From Grammothele lineata (Eukaryota > Basidiomycota > Agaricomycetes > Polyporales > Polyporaceae): a stretch of DNA of 64,000 bases. The notes below the pieces were generated by a model. That model did not search any database, was not told where the DNA came from, and saw nothing but the letters and a program-made list of their open reading frames with translations. Position 1 is the stretch's first letter. Each line of letters starts with the position of its first letter. Location of the stretch: assembly GCA_002150815.3 (NCBI GenBank), contig NDFF03000104.1, positions 1 through 64,000 on the forward strand. Reading direction: 5' to 3'. A program made the translations under genes and the position numbers. Shown piece after piece: positions 1 through 10,838 of this stretch.

Positions 1-208
1 CATGGTGGTGGTATGAGGGCAAAAGCGCGAGGAGCGCGGGACATGGTGAGCGTACAGTACAACTACGTATCACGTGCTACGCGCGAGCTCGGATCGGAAG
101 GCACCAGATTCCAACAGACATAACATTCAAAAGAACCTGAACCTCGAACAACGGATATCCATTTCCCGATACTCGAGAATACGAGATTGACCTGGTGCCC
201 CAGAAAGT

Positions 209-1702
209 CTACGCACTGCCAAGACGAATGGCAGGAGCGCGCGGCCATTTGTCCATGTTGCCCGCGTTCTGCATGAGAGGTATGAAGTAGCTTCCGTCTC
301 CCTATCAGTTATTCAGCGCTCATAGTTTCTATCCACAGTTTGTTTTCAAAAAAAACTTACGATGAAATTGTGCGGGAAGCCCTTCTTGAACGGCAGAACC
401 CCTTCTAAGAAGTTAATCTGTTCGTCTGACAGCGTGATGTCAAGCGCCTCGATGTTCGCATCGAGCTGTTCGACCTTCCGGCCCCCGACAATCGGGAAGA
501 CGTGCGTCGTCTTCTGCATCACGTACGCAATTGCGACTGCCTGGATACTCTTTGCGCCGACCTGCTTTGCGACCACCTCGAGGGCCTGACACATCTTGCG
601 CTCGTCTGGCGTACGCTCCCAATCCTCACCCACCATTATGCGCCCTGCACATGAACCTGTGAGCTGACTTCCGTGATGGTCGAGTCGACGCGAACCCTAC
701 CACGCTCGTTTGTTTGCCGACGTCTCTCCTCTTCTGCGTCAGTTCGGATATGGCCTCCGGCAAGGACATTCCAAGGCGCGAGAGCAAGGCCTGGAAGCTA
801 TATTCAGGGAGGGGTTCCACGGAAGGAATAATAGGTAGTGCACCTTCGGCGCGCGCCATCGGGATGATATCTTGTTCAAAATCACGCTCGAGGATGTTCC
901 ACGCGCCTTGGTAGATCGAGAACGGCGTCTTTCCGGTAAGACGCGCGTACTGATTCGCTTTCGAGACAACCCATGCGGGCGTGTCCGAAACGCCCTACAG
1001 GAGTGTCAGTTGTGCCACGACCGAGTGTGTATTAAAGAACTACTTACCAAGTACAGAACTTTGCCAGAGGCGACGAGATTGTGAAGACCGTTCATTACCT
1101 CTTCCATCGAAGTCTCCCAATCCCACTTTGAAAGGGAACACTCAGTCAAGCCTATCGCCATCTGGTCAATGTCTATTGCACTTACCCAATGCACGTATAA
1201 GATATCGATATAATGCGTCCGCAGCTTCTTGAGCGATGCGTCAACAGAGACCGCCATTGACTTGATGTTGTTGCCGCTATAATTGACTTTGTGCGTGATT
1301 TCGGAGCGAGCCCGCACGTATGACCCGGTATACTACGCGGTGTGTTCAGACAACGGTGATGTACAGAGCGAGGCATAGACTTACCTTGGTAGCAATGACC
1401 ATCTGGTCTCGGTTCCCGCGTTGCTCCATCCACTCTCCAATGAAGGCCTCAGAGGTTTCGTCCTGGTACGCGTTCGCGGTGTCGATGAAGTTGCCGCCCC
1501 TCTCGAAGAAGGCATCGAGTAGCTTGAAGCTAGACTCCTTGTTCATCGCGCCAAAACCGTGGTTGGCCCACTTGTCGCCGATGCTCATTGCGCCAAGGCA
1601 GAGCGGAGAAACATGGACGCCCGCAAGAGGCGAGAGCTGGCGGAAGCGGCCGAGCTTGGTGGGCGGCGGGGGAGCGGGGAGGAAGATGGTCGACACAGAC
1701 AT
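209..1702 (-). CDS. Aryl-alcohol dehydrogenase (aldo/keto reductase)
   Basis: NADP-dependent aldo/keto reductase of the fungal aryl-alcohol dehydrogenase family. It should interconvert aromatic aldehydes and alcohols in the cytosol, a step in lignin-derived aromatic metabolism and redox cycling with ligninolytic enzymes. Seven exons (1385-1702, 1186-1332, 1048-1125, 844-994, 701-790, 361-644, 209-301) join in phase to 386 residues, the usual family length. The AKR tetrad is visible: Asp74 and Tyr79 in [10 protein letters not shown], Lys106 in VIATK, and His154 in LYVHWWDW. The cofactor-end signature [10 protein letters not shown] lies near the C-terminus. The chosen start, [11 protein letters not shown], matches the family N-terminus; an in-frame upstream Met at 1858 would add an atypical 52-residue extension. 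A TATA-like TATATTAA lies about 115 bp upstream. The gene shows no damage. Confidence 0.93.
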
Positions 1703-1815
1703 TGATGAAAGAGGCGAGCAAGCGAGAGTGCTGGGTAGGCGGTGTCTGCAGGGGACAGTAGGTAAGTAGGAGAGAACGAACGGGGTTCTTAGCTCGCATC
1801 CGCATGCCAGATGAC

Positions 1816-1823
1816 TTAATATA
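1816..1823 (-). promoter_or_regulatory. Candidate TATA box of the aryl-alcohol dehydrogenase gene
   Basis: On the minus strand this reads TATATTAA, about 115 bp before the proposed ATG at 1702. Position and sequence fit a core promoter element, but this is motif matching only. Confidence 0.35.
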
Positions 1824-2812
1824 TGCCCCGGCTTGAGCTGCAAAGGGAGTGGACGCATGGCGGCCGGGAACCGATATCCCCTACGATCGCCAGGGGGATG
1901 TTCACTCCACTTGCTGCATACCGCAGCCCGTGAGAAGCAGAGAAATTCGGCGTACGTCTGACAACGTCACGCTGCCGTCGTTCGAATACGATAATATCAT
2001 CGATGAAGTTCGCCGTTTGTAAATTGGTTGGTTAAGCGCAATTACATGCCTGAGGGTGTTTTGTCAACGAGAAGCTCAGCTGTACTACTAACGGGGATAT
2101 GCGGACCTTTCTCTTGGACTTGTGAACGCTATTGAAATTCGTGTAGCGGCAATGTAGCACATGTAGCTGGCCAGTGATGAACGGATCCATATTAAAATTC
2201 CCATAACGATAGCGGGAGACACAAATCTGGCGCTATTTTCTCTACGCTATGGGGCCTGTTCGAGTCCAAGGAGGGCATTAGCGGTCGGCGTTACTGGTTG
2301 AATAGAAACCGGTCTCTTACTGCCTCAGTCATATTCACGCGTTGTTATTTGAGTATGCACTTCGTAGAACACGCGTTGAGTAAGCAGAGGACTCCGATCG
2401 GGCGCCTGGTTTCGCCCGACTCGGACTCCCGATCGCATGCGACCGCCCTCCGACCGGCCTGAACGTCTACGACCGGGATCTGGGTATCCTTCATCCACTC
2501 CGCGCCTCGTTGGTCATGCTCTGCTTTTTCGGCCGATCGTCCTGAGTCTATTGAACTTATAAGCACCGACACACTCGCACATCCACGAGAGAAGAGAATA
2601 TAGAATTGGGATACATTACGTAGAGAACTAGTCGCACGCACAGCGATACAGTGATAACAAGCAGATCCACCGAGGCGAGATAATAGTCAATCGAGAGGAG
2701 ACCGGAGGCGAGAAAAACGGAGGAGCGAGGCGGGGTCATCGCGACGAGAAGTGATATGGTATGTACAACGCACGACTGTCTTCCCGGCTGGATTCACAGA
2801 CCTGCTTGGGCT
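1824..2812. other. Intergenic stretch, no gene seen
   Basis: About 1 kb between the aryl-alcohol dehydrogenase promoter and the 3' end of the Sds3-like gene. Only short, unconserved open frames are present. It presumably holds the upstream control region of the dehydrogenase and the 3' UTR of the Sds3-like gene. Confidence 0.5.
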
Positions 2813-5800
2813 TCATGGGCCATCTACAGGCACGACCTTTGACGTCGGAGGTGGCCGCTCCGTCAAAGCACTGCCCGTTATTCGGCTGGTCGGTGGCAGG
2901 GGTGGCAAGAGCGTCGCTGACACCGGTAAGTCGCGCGGAGGTAGCGGGCCGTTCGAGCTCGTCCCGATCGGCGCGATGTTGCCGCTCTCGGGTATGGGGA
3001 ACCCACCGAGCTTCGCTGGAGGCTTCGAAACGCCGGGTGAGGGTGGCCGAGGGAGGCGGGAGCCTGGGCCGTCTATGACGCGCGGGCTGAGCGGGTGTGA
3101 CGAGGGAGGAGAAAGTGGACCGCCTAGGGGCGCGCGGGAGAAGTGCGGGCGAGCGGGTGAGCGGTGGGGACCAGCGTAACCCGAGGGTGGCGGACTGCCG
3201 GCACGAGGGTGTGCCCGGCCGTTGCTTTGAGGGGGAGAGCCGTATGGACTGTTAAACGAGGAGGAAGATCCATGGGTAGCATGTGGGATTCGGTTGTTCG
3301 GGGGGCGTTGACTCGGCGAGGAGAGGATGACACCTGGCGGAGGATGCGTAGAAGGAGAAGACCACGGAACGCCATGGTCCTCTATGGACCAGGATCCTCG
3401 ACGCGAAGTAGGCATAGATGAAGGAGGGTTAGAAGGCCCGATGTTTGAGCCGTGTCCCTGCCGATGAGTCGAGCCATGCGTGCTTCCCTGTGACGGACCC
3501 ATCGTAAACGCGGTCATCAAAGGCTCATTCGCGCCAGCCTGGGGCGGACCCAACGGACCTAGTGCTTTCACATCGTCGACGCGTTCTCGCTCTCGCTCCC
3601 GTTCCCGATGGCGCTGTAGGTCACTCGGCGGAGGCGGGTACATGTCCTCATTTCCCTTCCAGCCCGAGAACGCGGACATCTGAGGGGACGCCAAGGGAGG
3701 TCTATGAGGAACAGAGATATCGATAACTTCCGTCGGAGCACTCGAACGAGGTCGTCGTTGGTCGGAGTCACGGGGCCCTGGGGGACTGAGTGTTGGTCCA
3801 CTGGGACCACCATTTGCGCTGGGAAGCCCTGGCATCGACGAGCCGTGAGGTCCGGGTGGATGGCCATGGTGGTGGACATGGTGGACATGGTGGTGGTGAT
3901 GATGCGAGTGACTATGTCCGTGGTGATGGCCAGGGGGGGCAGGAGCGTTGCCGTGAGGATGTTGGTGTGCGTGTTGGTGGCTTACATGCCGAGAGGTATG
4001 CATATGGTAAGCTCCCTCCCTCTCCCGCTGTTCCGCACGGTCTCTCTGGGAGAGCCCATCACCCATACGTTCCCGCTCACGCCCATCGACATCTCCATTG
4101 AAACGCTTAGAATCCTTTCCGCCAGACGGAGGACCTGACCAACCATTCGCTTTGGAACCTACAAAGCCAGGAGGAAGCGGGCCGCCACCAAGAGTAGTCC
4201 CAATCAGCGAGCTAGGACCAGTACCATTGCCTAGGGGCACGGGAGAGATGGATCGCCTCATCAGTGTAGACGGGCCGGGGCCCGGGCCGAAATGCTGCTG
4301 AGAAGGATGTCCAAGAATCCCCGGCGGTGGGCGCACGCCAATCATCTCCTGCTCCATCTGAAGTTGAGCATGAGGGATGTGGGGGATTCCGCCGGGAGGA
4401 GCAGAATGGTGGTGAGGAAGGCGTGGTGGAGGGCCGTAATTTTGAACCATTCCTTGCTGCGATAGATGCTGAGGGGGAGCGAATCGACCTGGCCCGTCGA
4501 GTATCTGCACATTCATTGCGTGGATATCCATTCCGTAGGGCACACCACCGCTCAACACCACATTCATGAGTTCCGGTCCATTATGGTGATTGAAGCCCAT
4601 GGGATGCCGCGCTCTCACGATGGCTTCCCAGTCACTTGCAATCTCGTTATGCGATAGAGATGCAAGGGTGGGGTAGACAAGGGGCACTTGAGACGATGTG
4701 TCCTTCTTCCGGAGGCGTTTTCCGAGGGTGGATGCCGAGTTTGGGAGCCCAAAAGGACTAGACTTGACGATTTCGTGGAGTGACTGCGCAGGAGGTACCT
4801 CAAGGAAAGGCTGTGGAAACGGGCGGACTACAAAGAAGTCAAGGAACAGCCTGCATACACATGGTGACGACGACATACCTGGCTGTGGCCTCTCCAATGC
4901 GCGACGTTGACGTTCAAGAACGCGTTTCCTCCCGTTATTTTCAGCGATCATTTGCTTCTGAAGTTGGTCTCGCTCGTACTGCGGGGCCAAAGGCCGTCAA
5001 CTAGCTGCGCGGTCACGCCTAGCGGTCCGCGACGTACCTTCCATGTCGTCCAAGCTCCTGTCTCGTCAAGCTTGCGACGTTTGGTCGCGTTCTCGATCTC
5101 ATAATCTCGCCTCCGCGAAGCGAGTTCAAGACGTTTGTCGCGCCTACTGGAGAGTTCCGCGTGTAGATGAAGCAACTCAGGGTGCGTACCTAGGCCACGA
5201 GATGAGAAACGAGAAGTCCCGAGGCCGAAACTACGCACCATTCGCGACAAGCTCCTCCTCCCACGCTAATGCATCCATCTTCTCCACATATAGGCGCTCC
5301 CGGAGAAGGGCGAATTTGAGTTCGATCGTCGCGAGCACGTCGAGTGCCTCCGCGCGATGCGCTGGTTGCATGTCCGCGTCCAGATCCAGGTCGGGCGTCG
5401 CGCCATCCAAGTCGTCTGGGTCCAGGCCGTCATTGTCATGCAGATCCGCCTGGTCTGGATCGAGTTCATTGTCGGCGAGGTCGGCGGCAGCGGCTGCGCG
5501 AGAGCGGCGCGCCGCGCGCGTGCGACTTTTGCCCTTCCGGCTCCTTGAGTTGCGAGCGGCTGGTTTACGTTCCGGCTCGGGTTCAACTTCGGCTTCTGAG
5601 GGTACTTCAGGCTCTTGTTCCGGTTCGGCAGATGGGAAACGCGACGATGCACGAGAGCCCGAGGGTGACGATCGCTGAGAGGAACTAGGGGATGCTTGTT
5701 GGATGAGGGCGGCACCCCCCATAATCGAGGACGCCGCGACGGCAATAGGGGACAGCAACACGGCGGAGGGCACGTCCACATCCATTGTCGCGTCCGGGTC

Positions 5801-6631
5801 TTGCTCGACCGCGTCTACGACACCCTCAGCGGGGGTCACGGCTTCGGTGGTAGGGAGTTCGTCGGCATCGGGGATGTCGACGTCGTCGGGAGGGGTATCT
5901 TCTTCATCTTCATCCATTTCCGACGCCTCCTTAACAGCGGGAGTGACTTCCGGCACGTCTTCTTCCTCGACGTCATCTTCGCCGACGTCGCCGTTCTCCT
6001 CATCGGTGAGGTCAGGTGACGCCACCGGCTTTGGGGAGGGCGCGACATCGGGCTCTTCCAGCTCGCCCTCCTCGGGCTCTTCAATCTCGTCACCGGAGAG
6101 TTCTCCGTCGATGTGTGTGGCTGGTTCGGGGGCAGGCTCCTCGTCGGCGGATTCTCCTTCGTCTTCTGGCTGGTCGTCGTCGTCGTCATTGACGTCGACC
6201 TCATTGTCGGTGAGCGCGTCGTCTCTGTCGGGGTCGGGGGTAAGGTCGCGGTCCGAGCCGTAACCCTTGTCCTGGTCGTCGTCCTCTTCTTCCTCCATCG
6301 CCTTGGCGGGACCGGCCTGCTCCTCCTCCTCTTCCTCCTCGACGGGTTTGCTACGCCATTCGGGCTTGTCCTTCTTCTCCGGCTTCTTCTTCATGGCCCA
6401 GTCCCACATACCTTGCGGGACGAGGTCTCGCGACCGCCTCTTAGGGCGCGACGGGAGGTCATCCCCGCCGTCGTTCTCTTGTTCGTCTTCCGTGAGCTCA
6501 GAGAGCTCAGAGTCGGTGTCGAGGCCGGCGTGTTGGCCTTCATGAGTGTCGGGGGGTGGTGGCAGATCCTGAGGTGCTGGGGACGGCGAGGGGGAGCTTA
6601 GAGAGCCTAGAGAGGGTGATGAGCCCGGCAT
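2813..6631 (-). CDS. Sds3/Dep1-like subunit of the Rpd3L histone deacetylase complex
   Basis: Predicted nuclear corepressor subunit that scaffolds the Sin3/Rpd3 large histone deacetylase complex. Four exons (5239-6631, 5038-5189, 4879-4978, 2813-4827) join in phase to 1,219 residues, far longer than yeast Sds3. The family core crosses the first two introns: a helical ALDVLATIELKFALLRERLY segment, then THPELLHLHAELSSRRDKR, followed by a basic ENNGRKRVLERQRRALER segment. The first 400 residues are extremely acidic (runs of E and D) with a basic patch near RKGKSRTRAARRSR. The last 600 residues are low-complexity Pro/Ser/Gly with a His-rich tract of about 30 residues (plus-strand about 3,830-3,960). 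The start MPGSSPSLG is chosen; an in-frame Met at 6730 is possible. It is divergent from the F-box gene, about 260 bp away. Dep1-like rather than Sds3-like naming is possible. Confidence 0.82.
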
Positions 6632-6892
6632 CGTCGCGGACGACGACGAAGAGCAGAGGCAAAGAGTGGACTCGGAATCGCGGGGCGGCGAGCGCAGGCT
6701 CAGCCAGTCCACGCGCCGATCCAGCGGCAAACGCCGGCGATCTGGGGCGCCCTCCTCCTTGCGCGCACGTGATGTGGCCCTCTCGACGCGGCACGCGCGT
6801 CGGCAGTGCTTTCACCACGCTTTCAAGTTCGCCACCACTACCACGGCCACATCGCGAGTGTCGCCACATCGAATCGACGCGGCCGATCTGAC

Positions 6893-8581
6893 ATGACCTC
6901 GGCCGATAACATGAACTCAGACTGCCTACAGCTCATTTTCGACTATCTGTCTGGGAACGACCTCGTGTGCGTGTCGCTGGTCAGCAAGTCGTTCCTAACT
7001 GCCGTCATTCCTCGGCTATACAGGAACTTGACCTTCGGACGTAATCAGGCAAAACGTTACCCAATGGTATTCTTTAGTTTTTCGACTGACGTACTTCAAT
7101 GTTCAAGCAACTTCATAGATCATGTCACCGTTTGCGGCGGTGTTGGAACATCCTGACCTTGCTTCTTACGTCCGGCATATCGGTATGTGTGCTGAATGCT
7201 ACTCCTTGCAGTGCCGGCTAACGAGGAAACTCAGATATTCGCGCTGTTCCTAACTTCAAAAACATTCCGCAACCCAAGTTTCTGCACGATTGCACACAGA
7301 CTATCGCGATCTGCCCGAACCTTGGCTCGTTCTCTTGTACCCTCGACATCATGCCGAGCTTCCTTCTCTCCCTCCAAGACAAGGCATACTTGGAAAGCAT
7401 AAGATGTTTCGCTAACTTCACGACGGACCAAGCCATCGAACTTACGAAAATCACCACCCTGCGCTCTCTTACTCTGGACGCCGGAACGTGGAACGTTGTC
7501 GACGTATTGCCGAAGTGGAGCAAGACCCTAATGCTGTCGCTGACATCCCTCACCTTGACGGTAAGGATAGCACTCTCGGACTAGACGTTATCTCTGACTG
7601 TTATTGCAGAACAACCATACTTTGAGCTACGAGATAATGGAGACGACATTACCGAACCTCCCGCTCCTGAACAGTCTTCACGTCATTCATTGTCACAAGA
7701 TCGACCAGAGTGCGATGCTACGGCTCTTCGAATTCACGCCACAGCTACAGAGCTTGGCGTTCACCACCATGGTCAGTATACATCGCTACACACGCTCAAC
7801 CCAGTCTCGTTCACTAACCCGCCACACAGGAGAATCAACGCCCGATCCCAACCAACGTCGCGCCCCTGGCCCGCCTACGTCACCTCGCGATCGAGACCCA
7901 CAACCCGCCCTCCCCCGGGAACCAGCCGACGCCCAGCTTCTGGACGACGATGGTCAACCTCACGCGCGTGTGGTCCTGCCCGATCAAGTCCATCTCCCTC
8001 AAGCTCGCCGAGAAGATCACCCTCTCGGACTCCTTTGTCATCAACCTCGTCTCCAGCCACCGCGCAACGCTCGCGCACCTCTCATTCCGCAACATTGCCC
8101 TTTCCCTCGAGAACACGGCGGCGATATCCCGCGATTGTACAGAGCTGGAGACGCTGAAGCTGAGCTTGCCGGCGAAGGAGATCGTTAGTACATTTCGCTT
8201 GGTGCTCGCCCGGGCCGATGCTAACCTCGTCCACAGGAACAATATGCTGACGCACTGGCGGCAGCGAAACGCATCCATACCATCACCGACGTCTCCGACG
8301 TGCACGGGAACCACACCCAACACGCCCCCATTCCGAAGTCGGGAGTTAAGATGCTGATGTCGCGCGTGCCGAATCTCGAAAAGGTCGTCGCAGACGGCCG
8401 TACGTGGAATGTACGTGTCCTTCTCTTCTCCGCATCAAGCTGTGCACTTACATACTTCTCCCGTGACGTGTTTTAGGCTGTACGGCATCCGGAGAAGCGA
8501 GGCTTCGAGCTGAACGTGAAGAAGAGCCAGCCTACGCTTCGGCATTGGTTCATGCCACCACAAGGTGTACTCGAGTTATGA
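6893..8581 (+). CDS. F-box protein with leucine-rich C-terminal region
   Basis: Likely substrate receptor of an SCF ubiquitin ligase. The N-terminus carries an F-box (DCLQLIFDYLSGNDLVCVSL, then VSKSFL and RLYRNLTF). The rest has periodic leucine-rich stretches such as LPLLNSLHVIHCHKID and FTPQLQSLAF, which resemble degenerate LRRs. I infer about seven exons with short introns. Clear joints are after KRYPM, after YVRHI (acceptor just before GAAACTCAGAT), after TSLTLT, after LAFTTM, after LPAKEI and after GRTWN. The protein ends in MPPQGVLEL. The family is highly expanded in agaricomycetes and the substrate cannot be guessed. It shares a short bidirectional intergenic region with the Sds3-like gene. 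Confidence 0.8.
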
Positions 8582-9001
8582 TCAATACATGGTTCTCCTG
8601 GCTTCTCCATGCTCTGCAGTGTCACCGGCCTCAATCAGTTCGCTTGTCCCTGCTCCTCTCTGAACCTTCATGGCTATTATGAGTGACGTTATGTGTGATA
8701 TTACTACCTATGTTCACGATCAAGACACCCATGGTAGCTTGCCGTGAACCTGAGCTCGGAGTGGGAGTAACACGTCTTCAAACATTTCCGCACTTTGATC
8801 GCAGCGCTTTCAAGCTTTGTCAGAAGAATCCTATGAACGTCCGAGCCCGAGCTATCTATGAAGCCGTCTGATAGAGCTCTGCATATTCAGCTGTAGCCTC
8901 CCAATCTTCATCTAGGCGCCCTTACCTTGCCCCTTCCTCGGGGTCCTCTCTCCCGGTTTTCATTTGACATTAGACACTCCGTCTAGTCTCCTCCACCCAA
9001 C
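8582..9001. other. Intergenic, 3' of F-box gene and promoter of URM1
   Basis: About 420 bp with no credible coding sequence. It holds the F-box 3' UTR and the upstream region of URM1, which is pyrimidine-rich just before the ATG (CTCCTCCACCCAAC), as is common for fungal housekeeping genes. Confidence 0.5.
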
Positions 9002-9452
9002 ATGTCCACACTCTCCCTCAAGATCGAGTTCGGCGGAGGCCTCGAGCTGCTCTTCTCCAACCAACGTTCCCACAGAATCACCATCCCCGCACACGTCCCC
9101 CCACCACCTCCTTCCTCTTCCTCCCCTTCTTCCGCCGCACCCGCGTCAGACGCGCCTCAACGGCCGGCAGACATCTCATTCCTCCTCATATGGCTGCGCG
9201 ATAACCTGCTGAAAGAACGCGCGGAGCTGTTCGTGGAAAACGGGACAGTGTGAGTGCTCAATCTCGTCCTGGTATTCGAAGCGGCGCGCGAAAGCGAAAC
9301 TGAGACTGAGATTGATGCTCCGCGCGGGTTGCAGACGGCCGGGGGTGCTCGTTCTGGTGAACGACACGGACTGGGAGCTGGAGGGTGAGGGGGAGTATCA
9401 GTTGAAGGATGGGGATGAGATCGTGTTTATCTCTACGCTGCATGGAGGGTAG
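9002..9452 (+). CDS. URM1: Ubiquitin-related modifier URM1
   Basis: Sulfur carrier and ubiquitin-like modifier, activated at its C-terminus by Uba4. It donates sulfur for 2-thiolation of tRNA wobble uridines and can be conjugated to proteins in the cytosol. Two exons (9002-9249 and 9335-9452, 85-nt intron) give 121 residues. The N-terminal strand [15 protein letters not shown], the WLRDNLL helix, [15 protein letters not shown] and the mandatory terminal LHGG are all present. A Pro/Ser/Ala-rich insert of about 20 residues (roughly residues 30-55) separates the first hairpin from the helix and explains why the protein is longer than the roughly 100 residues of yeast and human Urm1. It converges on the HIG1 gene. 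Confidence 0.95.
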
Positions 9453-9879
9453 ATGTTTTACTCGGGATGGGGATATTCGAGGGTACGCTCTCATTTATTT
9501 GCAGCTACGAGATCTCTCAAGTCCGGTTCAGGAGAGGGCAAGCGATGCATGACAATCTCTGGAGGGATGGTTTGGTGCAGTACACGGCAACTGCGATTGC
9601 ACGAGCATGCGGAAGTTCGTGCATACGAAGAGTACTCTCGTACGTCGCCGATCATCCGCTGTCTAAACCAGAACAAGTTACTCACTGCGCACGTTCAGTG
9701 TTGAGTACTTCTTGCTCGAAGGTAATGAACACTCGCGTACTGAGCCTGAGCTGCGCCCCCGCAGATGCTTTCACCGAGTATAGTACAACGCAGAGCGCGT
9801 GATGTAGATATGTTATGAGAGGAGAGTGTACCTGATATAAATGCACGCCGGACACACATACCGCCAACCGAACAGCCCC
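9453..9879. other. Convergent intergenic region, no gene seen
   Basis: About 430 bp between the stop codons of URM1 (+) and the HIG1-domain gene (-). It should hold both 3' UTRs. Short open frames here look random. Confidence 0.5.
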
Positions 9880-10403
9880 TTACGCCGACCCGCCACTCTT
9901 CCCCCACCAGCCCCAGCTCCCTCCTGAACCTCCACTCGCCGGCTTAGCGAACGCCTCAGCCTCGAGCCGCTCCATGCGGTCAGCCTCCTCCGCGGCACGC
10001 AACCGAGCTTCGAAAGCAGCGCGCTCGAGGATGCGGTCCTGCTCGACAGCGGCGGCGGCCTCCTTTTGGTGCTTCATCTGGCCGTACCACCAGGAACCGC
10101 CGACGACGGCGACGATAGTGAGACCCTGCATGACGACGCGGATGCGGAGCCAGTGGTTGAGCGAGGTGCTGTCGCGCCTGCGGAGCTTTGCGCCCGCGAT
10201 GATGAGCGACGCGGTGGTGAGGCCCGCGACTGAGAGGAGGGGCGCGTAAGGCGTGGGTCGCGTGCGTGCGGAGAGGGGAAGGCGGACTCACGGACGGGCA
10301 CGAACGGGTTCTCTTTGAATTTGCGCTCGAACTTGCCGCCCCACGTCTCGATGGGGTTCCCGTTCGCATCAAGAAGGACTTCTGGTGCGGGCTGAGTGCT
10401 CAT
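9880..10403 (-). CDS. RCF1: HIG1-domain protein, respiratory supercomplex factor 1
   Basis: Inner mitochondrial membrane protein that helps assemble and stabilise cytochrome c oxidase and III-IV supercomplexes. Two exons (10292-10403 and 9880-10229, 62-nt intron) give 153 residues. The sequence shows the family entry KFKENPFVPV, a first membrane helix around LAGLTTASLIIAG, the QRRQ-type signature RIRVVMQG between the helices, and a second helix GLTIVAVVGGSWWYG. A long charged coiled-coil segment rich in E, R and A follows, then a Gly/Trp-rich tail. The start MSTQPAPEVL is preferred; the frame stays open upstream but the extra sequence is unlike the family. It is divergent from the next F-box gene. 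Confidence 0.87.
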
Positions 10404-10838
10404 CTTGGTGGGCGCACTTGCGACTGGCGCAGGAAGAGGGACGTGTGGGATGTCGGTCGCGTGGCCTGCCGAACGAGACGAAGTTAGGCTCGGGGCACGG
10501 TGTGCGTCAGAACAGTATCCTGGGATGGCGTAGGACGTGCGCGCTGTCGATGCAGAAAGCGGAGAGGTGGGCGAGAGGTGGGAGAGGCTTATGAACGCAG
10601 ACCTCAGGGAGTGGATTCGGAATGGCGGCGCCAGCGGCTGCACTCGATCCTAGGCGCGTCCATGACACAATCGTGGCCAGATCTGAGATGTGCGACGGCG
10701 GCCCGGACTGCCGTCGGCCCCCCATTGACGTCGAGATCTTCTTGCTCAGCGGCCTGGCTCAGGGCGACGGAGCTGCCACTCGCGATCACTCTCTGCCAGG
10801 ATCGACAACCTCACCCATCTCGCGCCCTCTGTACCGCC
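10404..10838. other. Divergent promoter region between RCF1 and an F-box gene
   Basis: About 435 bp between two divergent starts. No clear TATA box or coding sequence is visible. Confidence 0.45.

Noticed and set aside
595..860. Apparent disruption in the middle of the aryl-alcohol dehydrogenase
   Set aside because: Two short introns (791-843 and 645-700) restore the conserved [18 protein letters not shown] and [11 protein letters not shown] blocks, so the gene is intact.
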